A DNA stretch of 64,000 nucleotides from Herbaspirillum huttiense. GTDB taxonomy: Bacteria; Pseudomonadota; Gammaproteobacteria; Burkholderiales; Burkholderiaceae_D. The translations under genes and the position numbers were made by a program. The notes under the pieces were generated by a model. The model was not told the DNA's origin and did not search any database. It saw only the letters and a program-made list of their open reading frames with translations. Location: the NCBI RefSeq assembly GCF_004367745.1, contig NZ_CP037993.1, forward strand, positions 5,332,001-5,396,000, given 5' to 3'. Shown here in pieces: positions 36,541 to 46,992 of the stretch. Position 1 is the stretch's first letter. The number at the start of each line of letters is the position of its first letter.

Positions 36541-37878
36541 TTAATCGTTACGATTGCGGGCGAGTGTACGCGCAATCGCTGCCAGCCGTTTCTGGGTCTG
36601 TTCTTCGCTCAGGTTGCGGTCGAGGAAGAAGCGCTGCACCTCGGCCACGATGGCATCCTTGGTCGTATCGTCGGTGGCCATGCGGTGCACCAGGCTGGGC
36701 GCCTGCCAGGCCGGCCCCTTGCTGAAGGCGCGCCAGGAGTCGCGCGCACAGCGGTCCATGTGCGGGTCTGCCGCGCGCAGCACGGGAATCGAACCCTTGA
36801 TCCTATTGTATTCGGACTGCACGGCCGGCGACATGGTCAGCCGCGCCAGCGTTTCCTGCATCGGCTGGTGCGCATAGTTGCCGGCGAACATGGCCAGGGT
36901 GTCGGTACTGTAGAGGTGGAAGTCGCCCGTGCCCGGCGCCGGTGCACAGCCGAACTGCTGGTCCACTTCCATGCCCCAGGCATTGAGTTCGCCCTTGGCC
37001 CAGTCCCCCATGATGAGCATGGCGGCCTCGCCGCTGACCATGCTGCGCGCCACTTCCGTCCAGGGCCGCTCGCGCACCGGCTGCGGCATGGCGGAGGCCA
37101 GGCTGCGCAGGCGCTTGAGGATATGCAGCATGCGCGCATCGAGATAGGCGGCCGGGCTCATCTCCACGAACAGGCGGCGGTAATAGGCGGGGCCGCTCTC
37201 GGCCAGCGCGATGTTCTCGAACAGCGTGGCCAGTTGCCAGGCCTCGGCACTCTGCGCCAGCGGCACGATGCCGGTGCCCTGCAGCTTCCTGACGATCTGG
37301 TCGAAGTCGTCCCAGGTCTTGGGCGGCGTCAGGTTGTAGCGCTTGAAGATGGCCGTGTTGTAGAACAGCGAGTTGATGCGGTGAATGCCCAGCGGCGCGG
37401 CCACCACGTGGCCGTGGTTGTTGAGCAGGGACCAGACGGTGGGGAACATCTGCTTTTCCCAGTTGCCCTGCACGGCCACGTTGTCCAGCTCGAGCAAGAG
37501 GCCGAGGTCGGCCCACTCGCCGAAGACCACGCCATTCAACTGCGTCACTTCCGGGGCACGATTGGCCAGCACCATGCTCTTCAATACCTTGGCGGCGCCC
37601 ATGCCGGCGCCGCCGGGGATGGCCACGTCGCGCCATTGGATATCCTGTTTGGCCAGTTGATTGACCACCACGTTGATGGCCTGGCGCTCGCTGGCCGAGG
37701 TCCACCAGTGCAGCACCTGCAGGGCATTGCCGGTGGCCGGGGACGGCCCCGCTGCGGGCACCTGCGCATGGGCGGGCAAGGCAGCCAGCCCCAGCGCCAG
37801 CGCGAGCAGGCACAGCACGGCCAGCCCGAAGCGGGCCGGGCCGACGCGTGCATTCGCGGGCCGTTTCGTTTTTATCAT
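36541..37878 (-). CDS. Sugar-binding periplasmic protein in a two-component operon
   Basis: This 445-residue extracellular solute-binding protein of the sugar type (SBP_bac_1) resembles glucose/mannose binding proteins. The signal peptide (FGLALVLCLLAL-like core, residues 12-38, ending PAHA) precedes a mature domain starting NALQVLHWWTSASERQ, the family sugar-binding opening with Trp pair. Start ATG 37878 has GGAGA upstream. No permease gene accompanies it; the genes downstream are the response regulator and kinase. It may present sugar to the kinase, as ChvE does for VirA, or work with the divergent ABC permeases. Confidence 0.88.
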   Translation of the reverse strand: MIKTKRPANARVGPARFGLAVLCLLALALGLAALPAHAQVPAAGPSPATGNALQVLHWWTSASERQAINVVVNQLAKQDIQWRDVAIPGGAGMGAAKVLKSMVLANRAPEVTQLNGVVFGEWADLGLLLELDNVAVQGNWEKQMFPTVWSLLNNHGHVVAAPLGIHRINSLFYNTAIFKRYNLTPPKTWDDFDQIVRKLQGTGIVPLAQSAEAWQLATLFENIALAESGPAYYRRLFVEMSPAAYLDARMLHILKRLRSLASAMPQPVRERPWTEVARSMVSGEAAMLIMGDWAKGELNAWGMEVDQQFGCAPAPGTGDFHLYSTDTLAMFAGNYAHQPMQETLARLTMSPAVQSEYNRIKGSIPVLRAADPHMDRCARDSWRAFSKGPAWQAPSLVHRMATDDTTKDAIVAEVQRFFLDRNLSEEQTQKRLAAIARTLARNRND

Positions 37879-38292
37879 GGGGGGTGCTGTCTCCAAACCG
37901 GAAGAGACTATAGCCGGGTGACTGCCATTGTGCAATTTGTGCAGCAGTGAGCCGCCACCGCACGCGTCTTGAAAACGATGAACTCGGTTTAGCTCTTGTT
38001 AATTAATGTAAGACTGGTTCTGCTTATCTTATCCACAGGCGCGATCCGATGCTGCGCCCCATTACCCTCTTGCCGCCTCGGTGAACCCGCCCGCGCCATG
38101 CTGCAGGGCCTGTAAGGATATGTAATGCGCAAGGTGCGGCGAATCGACTTAATTTCGTTTTGAATCAAACACTTGCGGCACTCTCCGGCCAGCCGCTGCC
38201 CAGGCTCGCATCACATGCGGGCCGCTGCTACTGTCACGGCGTTTCGTGGCGCAGGGCCGCTGCGATCCCCACAAAAACCAAGGAGACCCAAG
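37879..38292. other. Divergent promoter region between the two-component operon and the sugar operon
   Basis: This 414-base gap separates divergent operons. It has an AT-rich stretch (37990-38035) suited to promoters and TGTAA half-sites at about 38008, 38111 and 38121. The last two are direct repeats with a 10-base spacing, as OmpR-type regulators prefer. I see no gene or RNA structure. Confidence 0.45.
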
Positions 38293-39600
38293 ATGCAGAC
38301 CGAACAAAAGGCTGGTCGTTATTCCCTCATCCCCTCGTTGCCGTCCTTCCCGCGCCGTCGCCTGCTGGCCGCCTGTGCCCTGGCCTTCGGCCTGACAGGG
38401 CTGGCCGCCGCGCCTGGCCAGGCAGGCACGCTGACCATCGAAAGCTGGCGCGTGGATGACCTGCCGCTGTGGCAGGAGGTGCTGATCCCGGCCTTCCAGC
38501 GCAGCAATCCGGGCATTGCCGTCAAGTTCTCGCCGACCGCCCCGACCGAATACGATTCCAGCCTGGCCGCCCGCATGGCCGGTGGCACCGCCGGTGATCT
38601 GGTGGCCTGCCGCCCCTTCGACGTCTCGCTCTCCCTGTACAACAAGGGCCACCTGGAAAAGCTGGACGGCAAGCCCGGCATGGAATTCTTCGCCCCCGCC
38701 GCCAAGGCAGCCTGGCAGACTGACGACGGCAAGGACACCTTCTGCATGCCGATGGCCTCGGTGATCCACGGCTTCTTCTACAACACCAAGATCTTCAAGG
38801 AACTGAACCTGGAGCCGCCCAAGACGGAAGCAGAATTCTTCAAGCTGCTCGATACCGTCAAGGCCAACGGCAAGTACGCGCCCCTGGCGATGGGTACTTC
38901 CGAACAGTGGGAATCGCACCAGGTGCTCTTCACCAGCATCGGCCCCAATTACTGGAAGGGTGAAGAAGGCCGCAAGGCGCTCATCGCCGGCAAAGCCAAA
39001 TTCACCGATCCGCAATTCGTGGCCGCCTGGGAATACGAAGCCAAGCTCGGCAAGTACCTGCCCAAGGGCGCATCGGCCCAGACCTACAGCGACAGCCAGA
39101 ACATGTTCGCCCTCGGCAAGGGCGCGGTCTATCCGGCCGGTTCCTGGGACATCGCCTACTTCAACGGCAAGATGGACTTCGCCGCCTTCCCGCCGCCGGT
39201 CCCCAAGAATGGCGATGCCTGCTACATCTCGGACCACAACGACATCGGCATGGGCATCAACAAGAAATCGAAAAACAAGGATGACGCCTACAAGTTCCTG
39301 GCCTGGCTGGGCTCGCAGGAGTTTGCCGATCTCTACACCAACAAGGTCACCGGTTTCTTCTCGCTGTCGAACCACCTGATCTCGGTGAAGGATCCGATTG
39401 CCAAGCAGATGATGGGTTGGCGCAAGAACTGCGCCTCCACCATCCGCGTCAATTCGCAGATCCTCAACCGTGGCACGCCCAGCATGGAAAACGAGATGTG
39501 GAACGTCAATGCCCAGGTGCTCAACGGCAAGATGAGTCCGCAGGATGCGGCGGCCAAGATCCAGGCCGGCTTTGCCAAATGGTACAAGCCGCAACAATGA
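38293..39600 (+). CDS. Sugar ABC transporter substrate-binding protein
   Basis: This 435-residue periplasmic sugar-binding protein heads an amino-sugar operon. The signal peptide has an RRR n-region and a hydrophobic core ending APGQA, with the mature protein starting near residue 45 (GTLTIESWR). The SBP_bac_1 fold is supported by the SLAARMAGGTAGDLV and MASVIHGFFYNTKIF segments. AAGGAG lies before the ATG at 38293. The downstream catabolic genes indicate N-acetylglucosamine or a chitooligosaccharide as ligand; the protein alone does not show this. Confidence 0.9.
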   Translation: MQTEQKAGRYSLIPSLPSFPRRRLLAACALAFGLTGLAAAPGQAGTLTIESWRVDDLPLWQEVLIPAFQRSNPGIAVKFSPTAPTEYDSSLAARMAGGTAGDLVACRPFDVSLSLYNKGHLEKLDGKPGMEFFAPAAKAAWQTDDGKDTFCMPMASVIHGFFYNTKIFKELNLEPPKTEAEFFKLLDTVKANGKYAPLAMGTSEQWESHQVLFTSIGPNYWKGEEGRKALIAGKAKFTDPQFVAAWEYEAKLGKYLPKGASAQTYSDSQNMFALGKGAVYPAGSWDIAYFNGKMDFAAFPPPVPKNGDACYISDHNDIGMGINKKSKNKDDAYKFLAWLGSQEFADLYTNKVTGFFSLSNHLISVKDPIAKQMMGWRKNCASTIRVNSQILNRGTPSMENEMWNVNAQVLNGKMSPQDAAAKIQAGFAKWYKPQQ

Positions 39601-39690
39601 CCTGAGGGCCTGACCAAGCAACGCACTACCCCGGAGCCAAGGACCCGCCAAGAGGTCTGCTCCCGCCCCCATCAGGAACAGGAGACCCCC

Positions 39691-40605
39691 GTGAAAACCA
39701 TCCGCGCCTGGCAACTGGCGGTGCTGCTTGCACCCGCCGTGCTGATCTACGCGCTCTTCAGCGCCCTGCCCCTGCTCGATACCCTGCGCCTCGGTTTCTA
39801 CACCGCCAATGATGCAGGCGTGCGCAGCTTCGTGGGCCTGGACAACTACCGCACCATCCTGTTCGATCCCGACTGGTCGGCCGCCTTCTGGAATGCGATG
39901 TGGAACAACGTCAAGTTCTTCTGCATCCACATGGCCCTGCAAAATCCCATCGGCCTGTTGCTGGCCTCGCTGTTCAGCCTCAAGGGACTGCGCGGTGCGC
40001 GCACCTACCGCACGCTGATCTTCCTGCCCACGCTGCTGTCGGTGGTGATCATCGGCTTCATCTGGCAACTGATCCTCTCGCCGCTGTGGGGCGTGGGCGA
40101 GAAACTGCTGGGCCTGGTCGGCCTGGCCGACTGGTTCGCGCCCTGGCTGGGGCAGGAATCCACGGCACTGCTGACGCTGTCGCTGATCTCGGTGTGGCAG
40201 TACGTGGGCATTCCCATGATGCTGATCTACGCCGCCCTGCTGGCGGTGCCCGAAGAAGTGCTGGAAGCGGCGCACGCCGAGGGGGCCAGCGGGCTGCGCA
40301 TCTTCTGGCAGATCAAGCTGCCGCTGATCTACCCGACCCTGGGGCTGGTGACCATCCTCACCTTCGTGGCCAACTTCAATGCCTTCGACCTGATCTATTC
40401 GGTCAAGGGCGCGCTGGCCGGCCCCAACTACGCCTCCGACCTGCTGGGCACCTACTTCTATCGCACCTTCTTCGGCTACCAGGCGCAGATCGGCAGCCCG
40501 ACCATGGGCGCGGCCGTGGCGACCCTGATGTTCCTGGTGATCCTGGCGGGCGTGGGGGCCTATTTCGTGATGGTGCAGCGTCGATTGACGCGCTATGCCC
40601 TGTGA
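39691..40605 (+). CDS. Sugar ABC transporter permease (MalF type)
   Basis: This 304-residue inner-membrane permease has six transmembrane helices and an EAA loop, EVLEAAHAEGASGLRIFWQI (residues about 190-209), that docks to the ATPase. The GTG at 39691 follows GGAGA. It is the first of two permeases in the operon; MalF-type subunits pair with the MalG-type gene that follows after 16 bases. Confidence 0.92.
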   Translation: MKTIRAWQLAVLLAPAVLIYALFSALPLLDTLRLGFYTANDAGVRSFVGLDNYRTILFDPDWSAAFWNAMWNNVKFFCIHMALQNPIGLLLASLFSLKGLRGARTYRTLIFLPTLLSVVIIGFIWQLILSPLWGVGEKLLGLVGLADWFAPWLGQESTALLTLSLISVWQYVGIPMMLIYAALLAVPEEVLEAAHAEGASGLRIFWQIKLPLIYPTLGLVTILTFVANFNAFDLIYSVKGALAGPNYASDLLGTYFYRTFFGYQAQIGSPTMGAAVATLMFLVILAGVGAYFVMVQRRLTRYAL

Positions 40606-40621
40606 CGGCAAGGAGAACGAC

Positions 40622-41533
40622 ATGCAGCTTTCCTCCTCCGTCGGCACTTCTTCCACTTCTGCAACTATCCCGACCACCATGCGCAAACCCTCGCTGATCC
40701 AACGCAGCTTCGGCTCCGCCGGCCATCTCTGGGTGCATGCGGTGCTGTGCCTGTATGCGGTGATCGCGCTGTTCCCGATTGCGCTCATCCTCATCAATTC
40801 GGTCAAGACCCGCAATGCCATCTTCGAAGGCCCGATGGCCCTGCCCACGGCCGAGACGCTGACCTTCGCCGGCTTCCAGAAGGTGCTGGCAGGCACCCAC
40901 TTCCTGCTCTATTTCGGCAACAGCCTGGCCGTCACGCTCGCCGCCCTGCTGCTGATCGTTCTCTTCGGTGCCATGGCGGCGTGGGCGCTGACCGAATACC
41001 GCTTCTTCGGCAACCGCGCGCTGAACTTCTTCATCGCCATCGGCATCATGATCCCGATCCGGCTGGGCACGGTCTCGATCCTGCAGCTGGTGGTGGCGCT
41101 GGACCTCATCAATACGCGTACCGCACTGGTGCTGGTCTACACGGCACAAGGGTTGCCGCTGGCGGTGATGATCCTCTCCGAATTCATGCGCCAGATTCCG
41201 GGCGAGTTGAAGGATGCGGCGCGCTGCGATGGCGTGGGCGAACTGAGCATTTTCTTCCGGGTGATCCTGCCGCTGCTGCGTCCGGCCATTGCCACCGTGG
41301 CCGTGTTCACCATGATCCCGGCCTGGAACGACCTGTGGTTCCCGCTCATCCTCGCGCCCGGCGAAGACACCCGCACCGTCACGCTGGGCGTGCAGCAGTT
41401 CATCGGGCAATACGCCACCGACTGGAATTCGGTACTGGCGGCGCTGTCGATGGCGGTCATCCCGGTGCTGATCCTGTACATGGCCTTCTCGCGCCAGCTC
41501 ATCCGTGGCCTGACTTCAGGCGCGGTCAAATAA
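40622..41533 (+). CDS. Sugar ABC transporter permease (MalG type)
   Basis: This 303-residue permease has six transmembrane helices after a Ser/Thr-rich N-terminal tail of about 30 residues. The EAA loop is GELKDAARCDGVGELSIFF, near residue 200. An AAGGAGA ribosome site precedes the ATG at 40622. It pairs with the preceding MalF-type subunit and the ATPase that follows after 15 bases. Confidence 0.92.
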   Translation: MQLSSSVGTSSTSATIPTTMRKPSLIQRSFGSAGHLWVHAVLCLYAVIALFPIALILINSVKTRNAIFEGPMALPTAETLTFAGFQKVLAGTHFLLYFGNSLAVTLAALLLIVLFGAMAAWALTEYRFFGNRALNFFIAIGIMIPIRLGTVSILQLVVALDLINTRTALVLVYTAQGLPLAVMILSEFMRQIPGELKDAARCDGVGELSIFFRVILPLLRPAIATVAVFTMIPAWNDLWFPLILAPGEDTRTVTLGVQQFIGQYATDWNSVLAALSMAVIPVLILYMAFSRQLIRGLTSGAVK

Positions 41534-41548
41534 TTCAAAGGAGACTTC

Positions 41549-42682
<1,134 letters not shown>

Positions 42683-42685
42683 CGC

Positions 42686-43603
42686 ATGGACGCTATCGTC
42701 TATCTGCTGGGCATCGATGGCGGCGGCACCAAGACCCTGGTGCGACTGACCTCGCCGCAAGGGCAGGTGCTGGCGCAGGCCAGCGGCCCGGGTTCCGCAT
42801 TGCGCATCGGCGCCGCGCAGGCGTGGCGCGTCATCGGCCAAACCATCGAGGATGCCTTTGCCAGCGTCGGACTGCAGCGTCCCGCCGATCAAGCGCTGGC
42901 GGTCGGCATCGGCATCGCAGGCGAGAACGTGGCGCAGTGGGCCGCCGACTTTCGGGCACAGGCACCGGCCTTCGGCGTGCTGGAGATCGTCAACGATGGC
43001 GTGGCCACCTTGCTCGGTGCGCATGGCGGCGCGCCCGGTGCCATCATCGCGGTCGGCACCGGCACCATCGGTCTGTCGCTGGATCTGGATGGCAGCCGCC
43101 GCGTGGTCGATGGCTGGGGCTTTCCCAGCGGCGACGATGGCAGCGGCGGCTGGATGGGCTTGCGCGCCCTGCATCACGCCCAGCTGGCGCTGGATGGGCG
43201 CAGCCATCGCGGGCCGCTGGCCGACGCCGTGCTGGACCTGTGCCGCAAGGAACTGCCCGCCGACACGGCACGCGACGAACGCGCCACCCTGCTGGACTGG
43301 CTGGCACAAGCGGACCAGGCCGCCTTCGCCCGTGCAGCGCGGCCGGTGGTGGCCCATGCCCATGACGATGTGGCCGCCCGCAGCATCCTGCAAGCGGCGG
43401 CGGCCGAGATCAGCCGCATGATCGATACCCTCGACCCCGCACAATGCCTGCCGCTGGCGCTGTGCGGTGGACTGGCCGCAGCCTTGCAGCCCTACCTGGA
43501 ACGCCGCCAGCAGGCGCGCATCGTCCCGCCGCAAGCCGATGCGGTGGACGGAGCCCTGCTGCTGGTGCGGCGCACCCTGCAACCCAAGGAGACCCCGGCA
43601 TGA
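42686..43603 (+). CDS. BadF/BcrA-type N-acetylglucosamine kinase
   Basis: This 305-residue sugar kinase of the ASKHA fold (BadF/BadG/BcrA/BcrD) matches N-acetylglucosamine kinases in length. The N-terminal phosphate loop is LGIDGGGTKT (8-17). A second phosphate motif IIAVGTGTIG lies near 120-129, followed by GWGFPSGDDGSGGWMG, which binds sugar. It would make GlcNAc-6-phosphate from sugar imported unphosphorylated by the ABC system. Its stop overlaps the nagA start by four bases (ATGA). Confidence 0.88.
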   Translation: MDAIVYLLGIDGGGTKTLVRLTSPQGQVLAQASGPGSALRIGAAQAWRVIGQTIEDAFASVGLQRPADQALAVGIGIAGENVAQWAADFRAQAPAFGVLEIVNDGVATLLGAHGGAPGAIIAVGTGTIGLSLDLDGSRRVVDGWGFPSGDDGSGGWMGLRALHHAQLALDGRSHRGPLADAVLDLCRKELPADTARDERATLLDWLAQADQAAFARAARPVVAHAHDDVAARSILQAAAAEISRMIDTLDPAQCLPLALCGGLAAALQPYLERRQQARIVPPQADAVDGALLLVRRTLQPKETPA

Positions 43604-44727
43604 ATGCACTGACCCAATTGCACGGCAACGTGCTCACGCCCCACGGCTGGACCCATGGCAGCATGGTCTTCGACCAGCGCATCCGCTCCATCGACGGCCG
43701 CCCGTTGCGCCAGCAGCCGCGCGTCATCGACGAAGGCGACTACATCCTGCCCGGCTTCATCGACCTGCACGTGCATGGCGGCGGCGGGCGCGACGTGATG
43801 GAAGGGGGCGACGCGGTGCAGGTGCTCTCGCGCCTGCATGCACGTCACGGCACCACGAGTCTGCTGGCCACCACCATGACCGCGCCGCTGGACGAACTGG
43901 AAGTGGCGTTGAAGGCCATCCGCAGCGCCACCGACGCGCGCTTGCCCGGCCATGCGCGCGTGTTGGGCGTGCATCTGGAAGGGCCCTACATCAACCCCGG
44001 CAAGCTGGGCGCGCAGCCCGACTTCGCCATCGCGGCGTCGCTTGAGCAGGTGGATTATGTGGACGGGCTGGCTCCGATCAAGCTCATCACCATCGCCCCG
44101 GAAGTGGACGGCCACCTGAAGCTGGTCTGCAAGCTGGCCCATCGCGGCATGAAGGTGCAGATCGGCCACACCGCCGGCAGCTATGACGATGGCGTGGCCG
44201 CGCTGGCGCATGGGGCCTCGGGCTTCACGCACCTGTTCAATGCCATGAGCGGCTTTCATCATCGCGCGCCCGGCATGGTTGGTGCTGCGCTGGCCCATGC
44301 GCAGTATGCCGAACTGATTCCGGACCTCCTGCACGTGCATCCCGGCGCCATCCGCGCGGCCCTGCGTTCCATCCCGCGCCTGTTCTGCGTGACCGATTCC
44401 ACGGCGGCAGCCGGCATGCCCGATGGCGACTATGCGCTGGGCCGGCAAGTGGTACACAAGTGCGCGGGCGGCGTGCGGCTCGACGACGGTACTTTGGCCG
44501 GCAGCGTGCTGACCATGGACCAGGCGCTGCGCAACCTCATTGCGCTGGGCATGGACGTGGCCGAAGCCTCGCTGCGCACCTCGACCTATGCTGCGGATTA
44601 CCTGGGCCTGGCCGACCGTGGCCGCCTGGCCACCGGCCACTACGCCGACGTGGTGGTGCTGGACCGGCAATTTGCCCTCAAGGCTGTCTATGTGGAAGGA
44701 GAAGAGATTGACCTCGCTGATGCTTAA
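43600..44727 (+). CDS. nagA: N-acetylglucosamine-6-phosphate deacetylase
   Basis: This 375-residue amidohydrolase removes acetate from GlcNAc-6-phosphate to give glucosamine-6-phosphate. Metal and substrate motifs are DLHVHGGGGRD (HxH), GVHLEGPYINPGKLGA with the metal-binding Glu, the His residues in KVQIGHTAGSY and GFTHLFNAMS, and the catalytic Asp in CVTDSTAAAGMPDG. Length is usual for NagA. Start overlaps the kinase stop as ATGA and its own stop overlaps the next gene. This gene fixes the pathway as GlcNAc use. Confidence 0.92.
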   Translation: MNALTQLHGNVLTPHGWTHGSMVFDQRIRSIDGRPLRQQPRVIDEGDYILPGFIDLHVHGGGGRDVMEGGDAVQVLSRLHARHGTTSLLATTMTAPLDELEVALKAIRSATDARLPGHARVLGVHLEGPYINPGKLGAQPDFAIAASLEQVDYVDGLAPIKLITIAPEVDGHLKLVCKLAHRGMKVQIGHTAGSYDDGVAALAHGASGFTHLFNAMSGFHHRAPGMVGAALAHAQYAELIPDLLHVHPGAIRAALRSIPRLFCVTDSTAAAGMPDGDYALGRQVVHKCAGGVRLDDGTLAGSVLTMDQALRNLIALGMDVAEASLRTSTYAADYLGLADRGRLATGHYADVVVLDRQFALKAVYVEGEEIDLADA

Positions 44728-45730
44728 GGAAGCCCGCTCTGCGGCCGATTACGTGGCCGTGCAGCTGACCCGCGACCAGGACCGCTATGCCGCACTGGGC
44801 GCGCAACTGCGCGCTGCGCCACCGGCGTCCATCGTTACCGTGGCGCGCGGCAGTTCGGACCATGCGGCTGCCTATTGCGCATATCTCATCATGGCGCGCC
44901 TGGGCCGCATCGTGGCGTCGCTGCCGATGTCGCTGGTGACGCTGAACCGGGCCCCGCTGCAGGTGCGCGATGCGCTGGCCATCGCCATCTCGCAATCCGG
45001 GCAGAGTCCGGATGTGGTGGAACCGATCCGCTATTTCGACGCGCAGGGAGCGAGCACGGTGGCGCTGGTCAACCAGGCCGATTCGCCACTGGCGGCTGCA
45101 GCGCAGTGGAGCCTGCCGCTGCATGCGGGCGTGGAAGCCAGCGTGGCGGCCACCAAGAGCTTCATCGCCAGTCTGGTAGCCGGGGCCTTGCTGACGGCGC
45201 ATTGGCAGGATGATGCGGCGTTGCTGGATGCGTTGGGGCAGTTGCCGCAGGCCTTGCGGGCGGCGTGTGAATGCGACTGGTCAGCGGCGGTCGAAGCTTT
45301 GGTCCCGGCCAATCGGCTCATGATCGTGGGGCGCAGCATCGGCTTCCCGCTGGCGCTGGAGGCGGCGCTCAAGTGCAAGGAAACCTGCGCCATCCAGGCC
45401 GAGGCCTTCAGCGGCGCGGAGATCAAGCACGGGCCGATGGCCCTGATCGAAGACGGTTATCCGCTGCTGATGTTCGCCACACGCGGCCCCTCGCAGGCGG
45501 GCATGCTGGCGCTGGCCGCCGAGATGCGCGCACGCGGGGCCAGGGTCTTGCTGGCGGCCCCCGAGGATGTGATCGAGCGCGACCTCACCTTGCCGGTGGC
45601 CGCCACGCCGGACCTCGATCCCATCGTGGCGATCCAGGCCTTCTATGTGATGGCGGCGCAATTGTCGGCCGCACGCGGGATGGATGCCGACCGGCCACGG
45701 CATCTCAACAAAGTCACAAAAACGAACTAA
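44708..45730 (+). CDS. SIS-domain glucosamine-6-phosphate deaminase (NagB-II/AgaS-like)
   Basis: This protein of about 340 residues consists of two SIS sugar-isomerase domains (about 35-165 and 200-325), like the isomerase half of GlmS without the glutaminase. Sugar-phosphate motifs are VARGSSDHAA, ISQSGQSPDV and AATKSF in the first domain, and GRSIGFPLALEAALKCKE, EIKHGP in the second. In proteobacteria lacking canonical NagB such proteins deaminate glucosamine-6-phosphate to fructose-6-phosphate. TTG 44708 is preferred because AGGAG lies six bases upstream; ATG 44720 is the alternative. Both overlap nagA. Confidence 0.88.
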   Translation: MTSLMLKEARSAADYVAVQLTRDQDRYAALGAQLRAAPPASIVTVARGSSDHAAAYCAYLIMARLGRIVASLPMSLVTLNRAPLQVRDALAIAISQSGQSPDVVEPIRYFDAQGASTVALVNQADSPLAAAAQWSLPLHAGVEASVAATKSFIASLVAGALLTAHWQDDAALLDALGQLPQALRAACECDWSAAVEALVPANRLMIVGRSIGFPLALEAALKCKETCAIQAEAFSGAEIKHGPMALIEDGYPLLMFATRGPSQAGMLALAAEMRARGARVLLAAPEDVIERDLTLPVAATPDLDPIVAIQAFYVMAAQLSAARGMDADRPRHLNKVTKTN

Positions 45731-45769
45731 CTGCAAACCGGGTCATGTCCCGATCAAGCGCCCTGACTC

Positions 45770-45897
45770 CCGTTCGGCCTGAGTAGGCCCGCAAGGGCCG
45801 TATCGAAGGTGCTCCGGCCTTTGCACGCAGGCACACCCCTTCGGCAAGTTCAAGACAGACTTCGATACGCTGCTGCGCAGCTACTCAGTCCGAACGG
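45770..45897. repeat. Dispersed inverted element, copy C (complete)
   Basis: The left half, CCGTTCGGCCTGAGTAGG...CGTATCGAAGG (45770-45809), and the right half, CTTCGATACG...ACTCAGTCCGAACGG (45860-45897), are inverted copies separated by about 50 bases. Each half also has internal dyad symmetry. It lies between two convergent genes and may form a large hairpin in either transcript. It resembles REP/BIME-type elements; no transposase is in the window. Confidence 0.75.
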
Positions 45898-45916
45898 TAG
45901 GTGAGCCACCTGACGC

Positions 45917-46804
45917 TCATGCCTGTGCCTGACGCGCCTCCTCGATGAAGGCGCGCAGGTAATCGATCTCCACATCGCTTTCCCGTGCGCCCAGGTAGAT
46001 GTGCTTGGCGATGCCCTGCTTGCCCAGGCGCACCGGCACGATCGCCATCTGCTCGGCATATTCCAGCACCAGCCAGCGCGGCAGGGCCGCCACGCCGCGC
46101 CCGCTGGCCACCATCTGCAGCATGATGTCGGTGGTCTCGATGGTCTTGTGGCGGCGTGGCACGATGCCGGCCGGGGTCAGGAACTGGGTGTAGATGTCAA
46201 GCCGGTCCACCGGCACCGGATAGGTCACCAGCACCTCGTTGTTCAATTGTTTGGGCTTGACGTAATCGGCGCCGGCCAGCGGATGGTCGGCCGCCACCAC
46301 CAGTACCTGTTCGTAATCGAACACCGGTTCGAACACCAGGCCGGGCTTGTCCAGCGGATCGGGCGTGACCAGCAGGTCGATCTCGTAACCGAAGAGCGCA
46401 CCGATGCCGCCGAACTGGAATTTCTGCTTCACGTCCACATCCACATCCGGCCAGGCGGCCAGATAAGGCGACACCACTTTCAGCAGCCATTGGTAACAGG
46501 GGTGACATTCCATGCCGATGCGCAGCGCGCCGCGCTCGCCCTGGGCGAACTGGCGCAATCGTTCTTCGGCCAGGTTCAGTTGCGGCAGCACGCGGTTGGC
46601 GACGGCCAGCAGGTATTGGCCGGCTTGCGTCAGACGCAGGTGGCGGCCTTCACGCAGCCAGATGTCGGTGCCGAGCTGCTGCTCCAGCTTCTTCATGCTG
46701 TGGCTGAGTGCGGATTGCGTGACGTGCAGCACGCCGGCCGCCGCCGTCAGCGAGCCCTGGCGTTCGACTTCCTGCACGATGGAGAGGTGGATGCGATCCA
46801 GCAT
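45917..46804 (-). CDS. MetR-like LysR-family regulator
   Basis: This 295-residue LysR regulator has an N-terminal winged helix (residues 3-62, RQGSLTAAAGVLHVTQSALS) and a ligand domain whose MECHPCYQWLL segment resembles MetR, the homocysteine-responsive activator of methionine genes. Likely start is the ATG at 46804. It converges on the GlcNAc operon across the inverted element and is transcribed away from a small secreted protein gene. No met gene is nearby, so its target is elsewhere or it is a paralogue with another role. Confidence 0.85.
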   Translation of the reverse strand: MLDRIHLSIVQEVERQGSLTAAAGVLHVTQSALSHSMKKLEQQLGTDIWLREGRHLRLTQAGQYLLAVANRVLPQLNLAEERLRQFAQGERGALRIGMECHPCYQWLLKVVSPYLAAWPDVDVDVKQKFQFGGIGALFGYEIDLLVTPDPLDKPGLVFEPVFDYEQVLVVAADHPLAGADYVKPKQLNNEVLVTYPVPVDRLDIYTQFLTPAGIVPRRHKTIETTDIMLQMVASGRGVAALPRWLVLEYAEQMAIVPVRLGKQGIAKHIYLGARESDVEIDYLRAFIEEARQAQA

Positions 46805-46992
46805 GATGATGAATGGAACTCATGGTTGAGGAGGAATGCATCATTTTAAGTCATGACAGCAGCTAGCTCATCCGGCCATGTTTCAGTTGTAATCTGCACG
46901 GGAAGAAGTGACATACAGGGTCAACCCGGGACCGGCAGACTACGTCCATGCCAAGCCGCTTTCCATCCTGATCACTGAACGAGGAGCTCATC

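Noticed and set aside
34269..37878. Annotation of this two-component system as GltR/GtrS glucose control
   Set aside because: The resemblance is general; the divergent operon is for amino-sugar use, so a glucose-specific name is not justified.
35581..37950. A 789-codon open frame on the plus strand
   Set aside because: It is antisense to the histidine kinase, response regulator and binding protein, all of which carry clear catalytic motifs.
38149..40896. A 915-codon open frame on the minus strand
   Set aside because: It mirrors the sugar-binding protein and permease genes, which have signal peptide, EAA loop and ribosome sites. The antisense frame has none.
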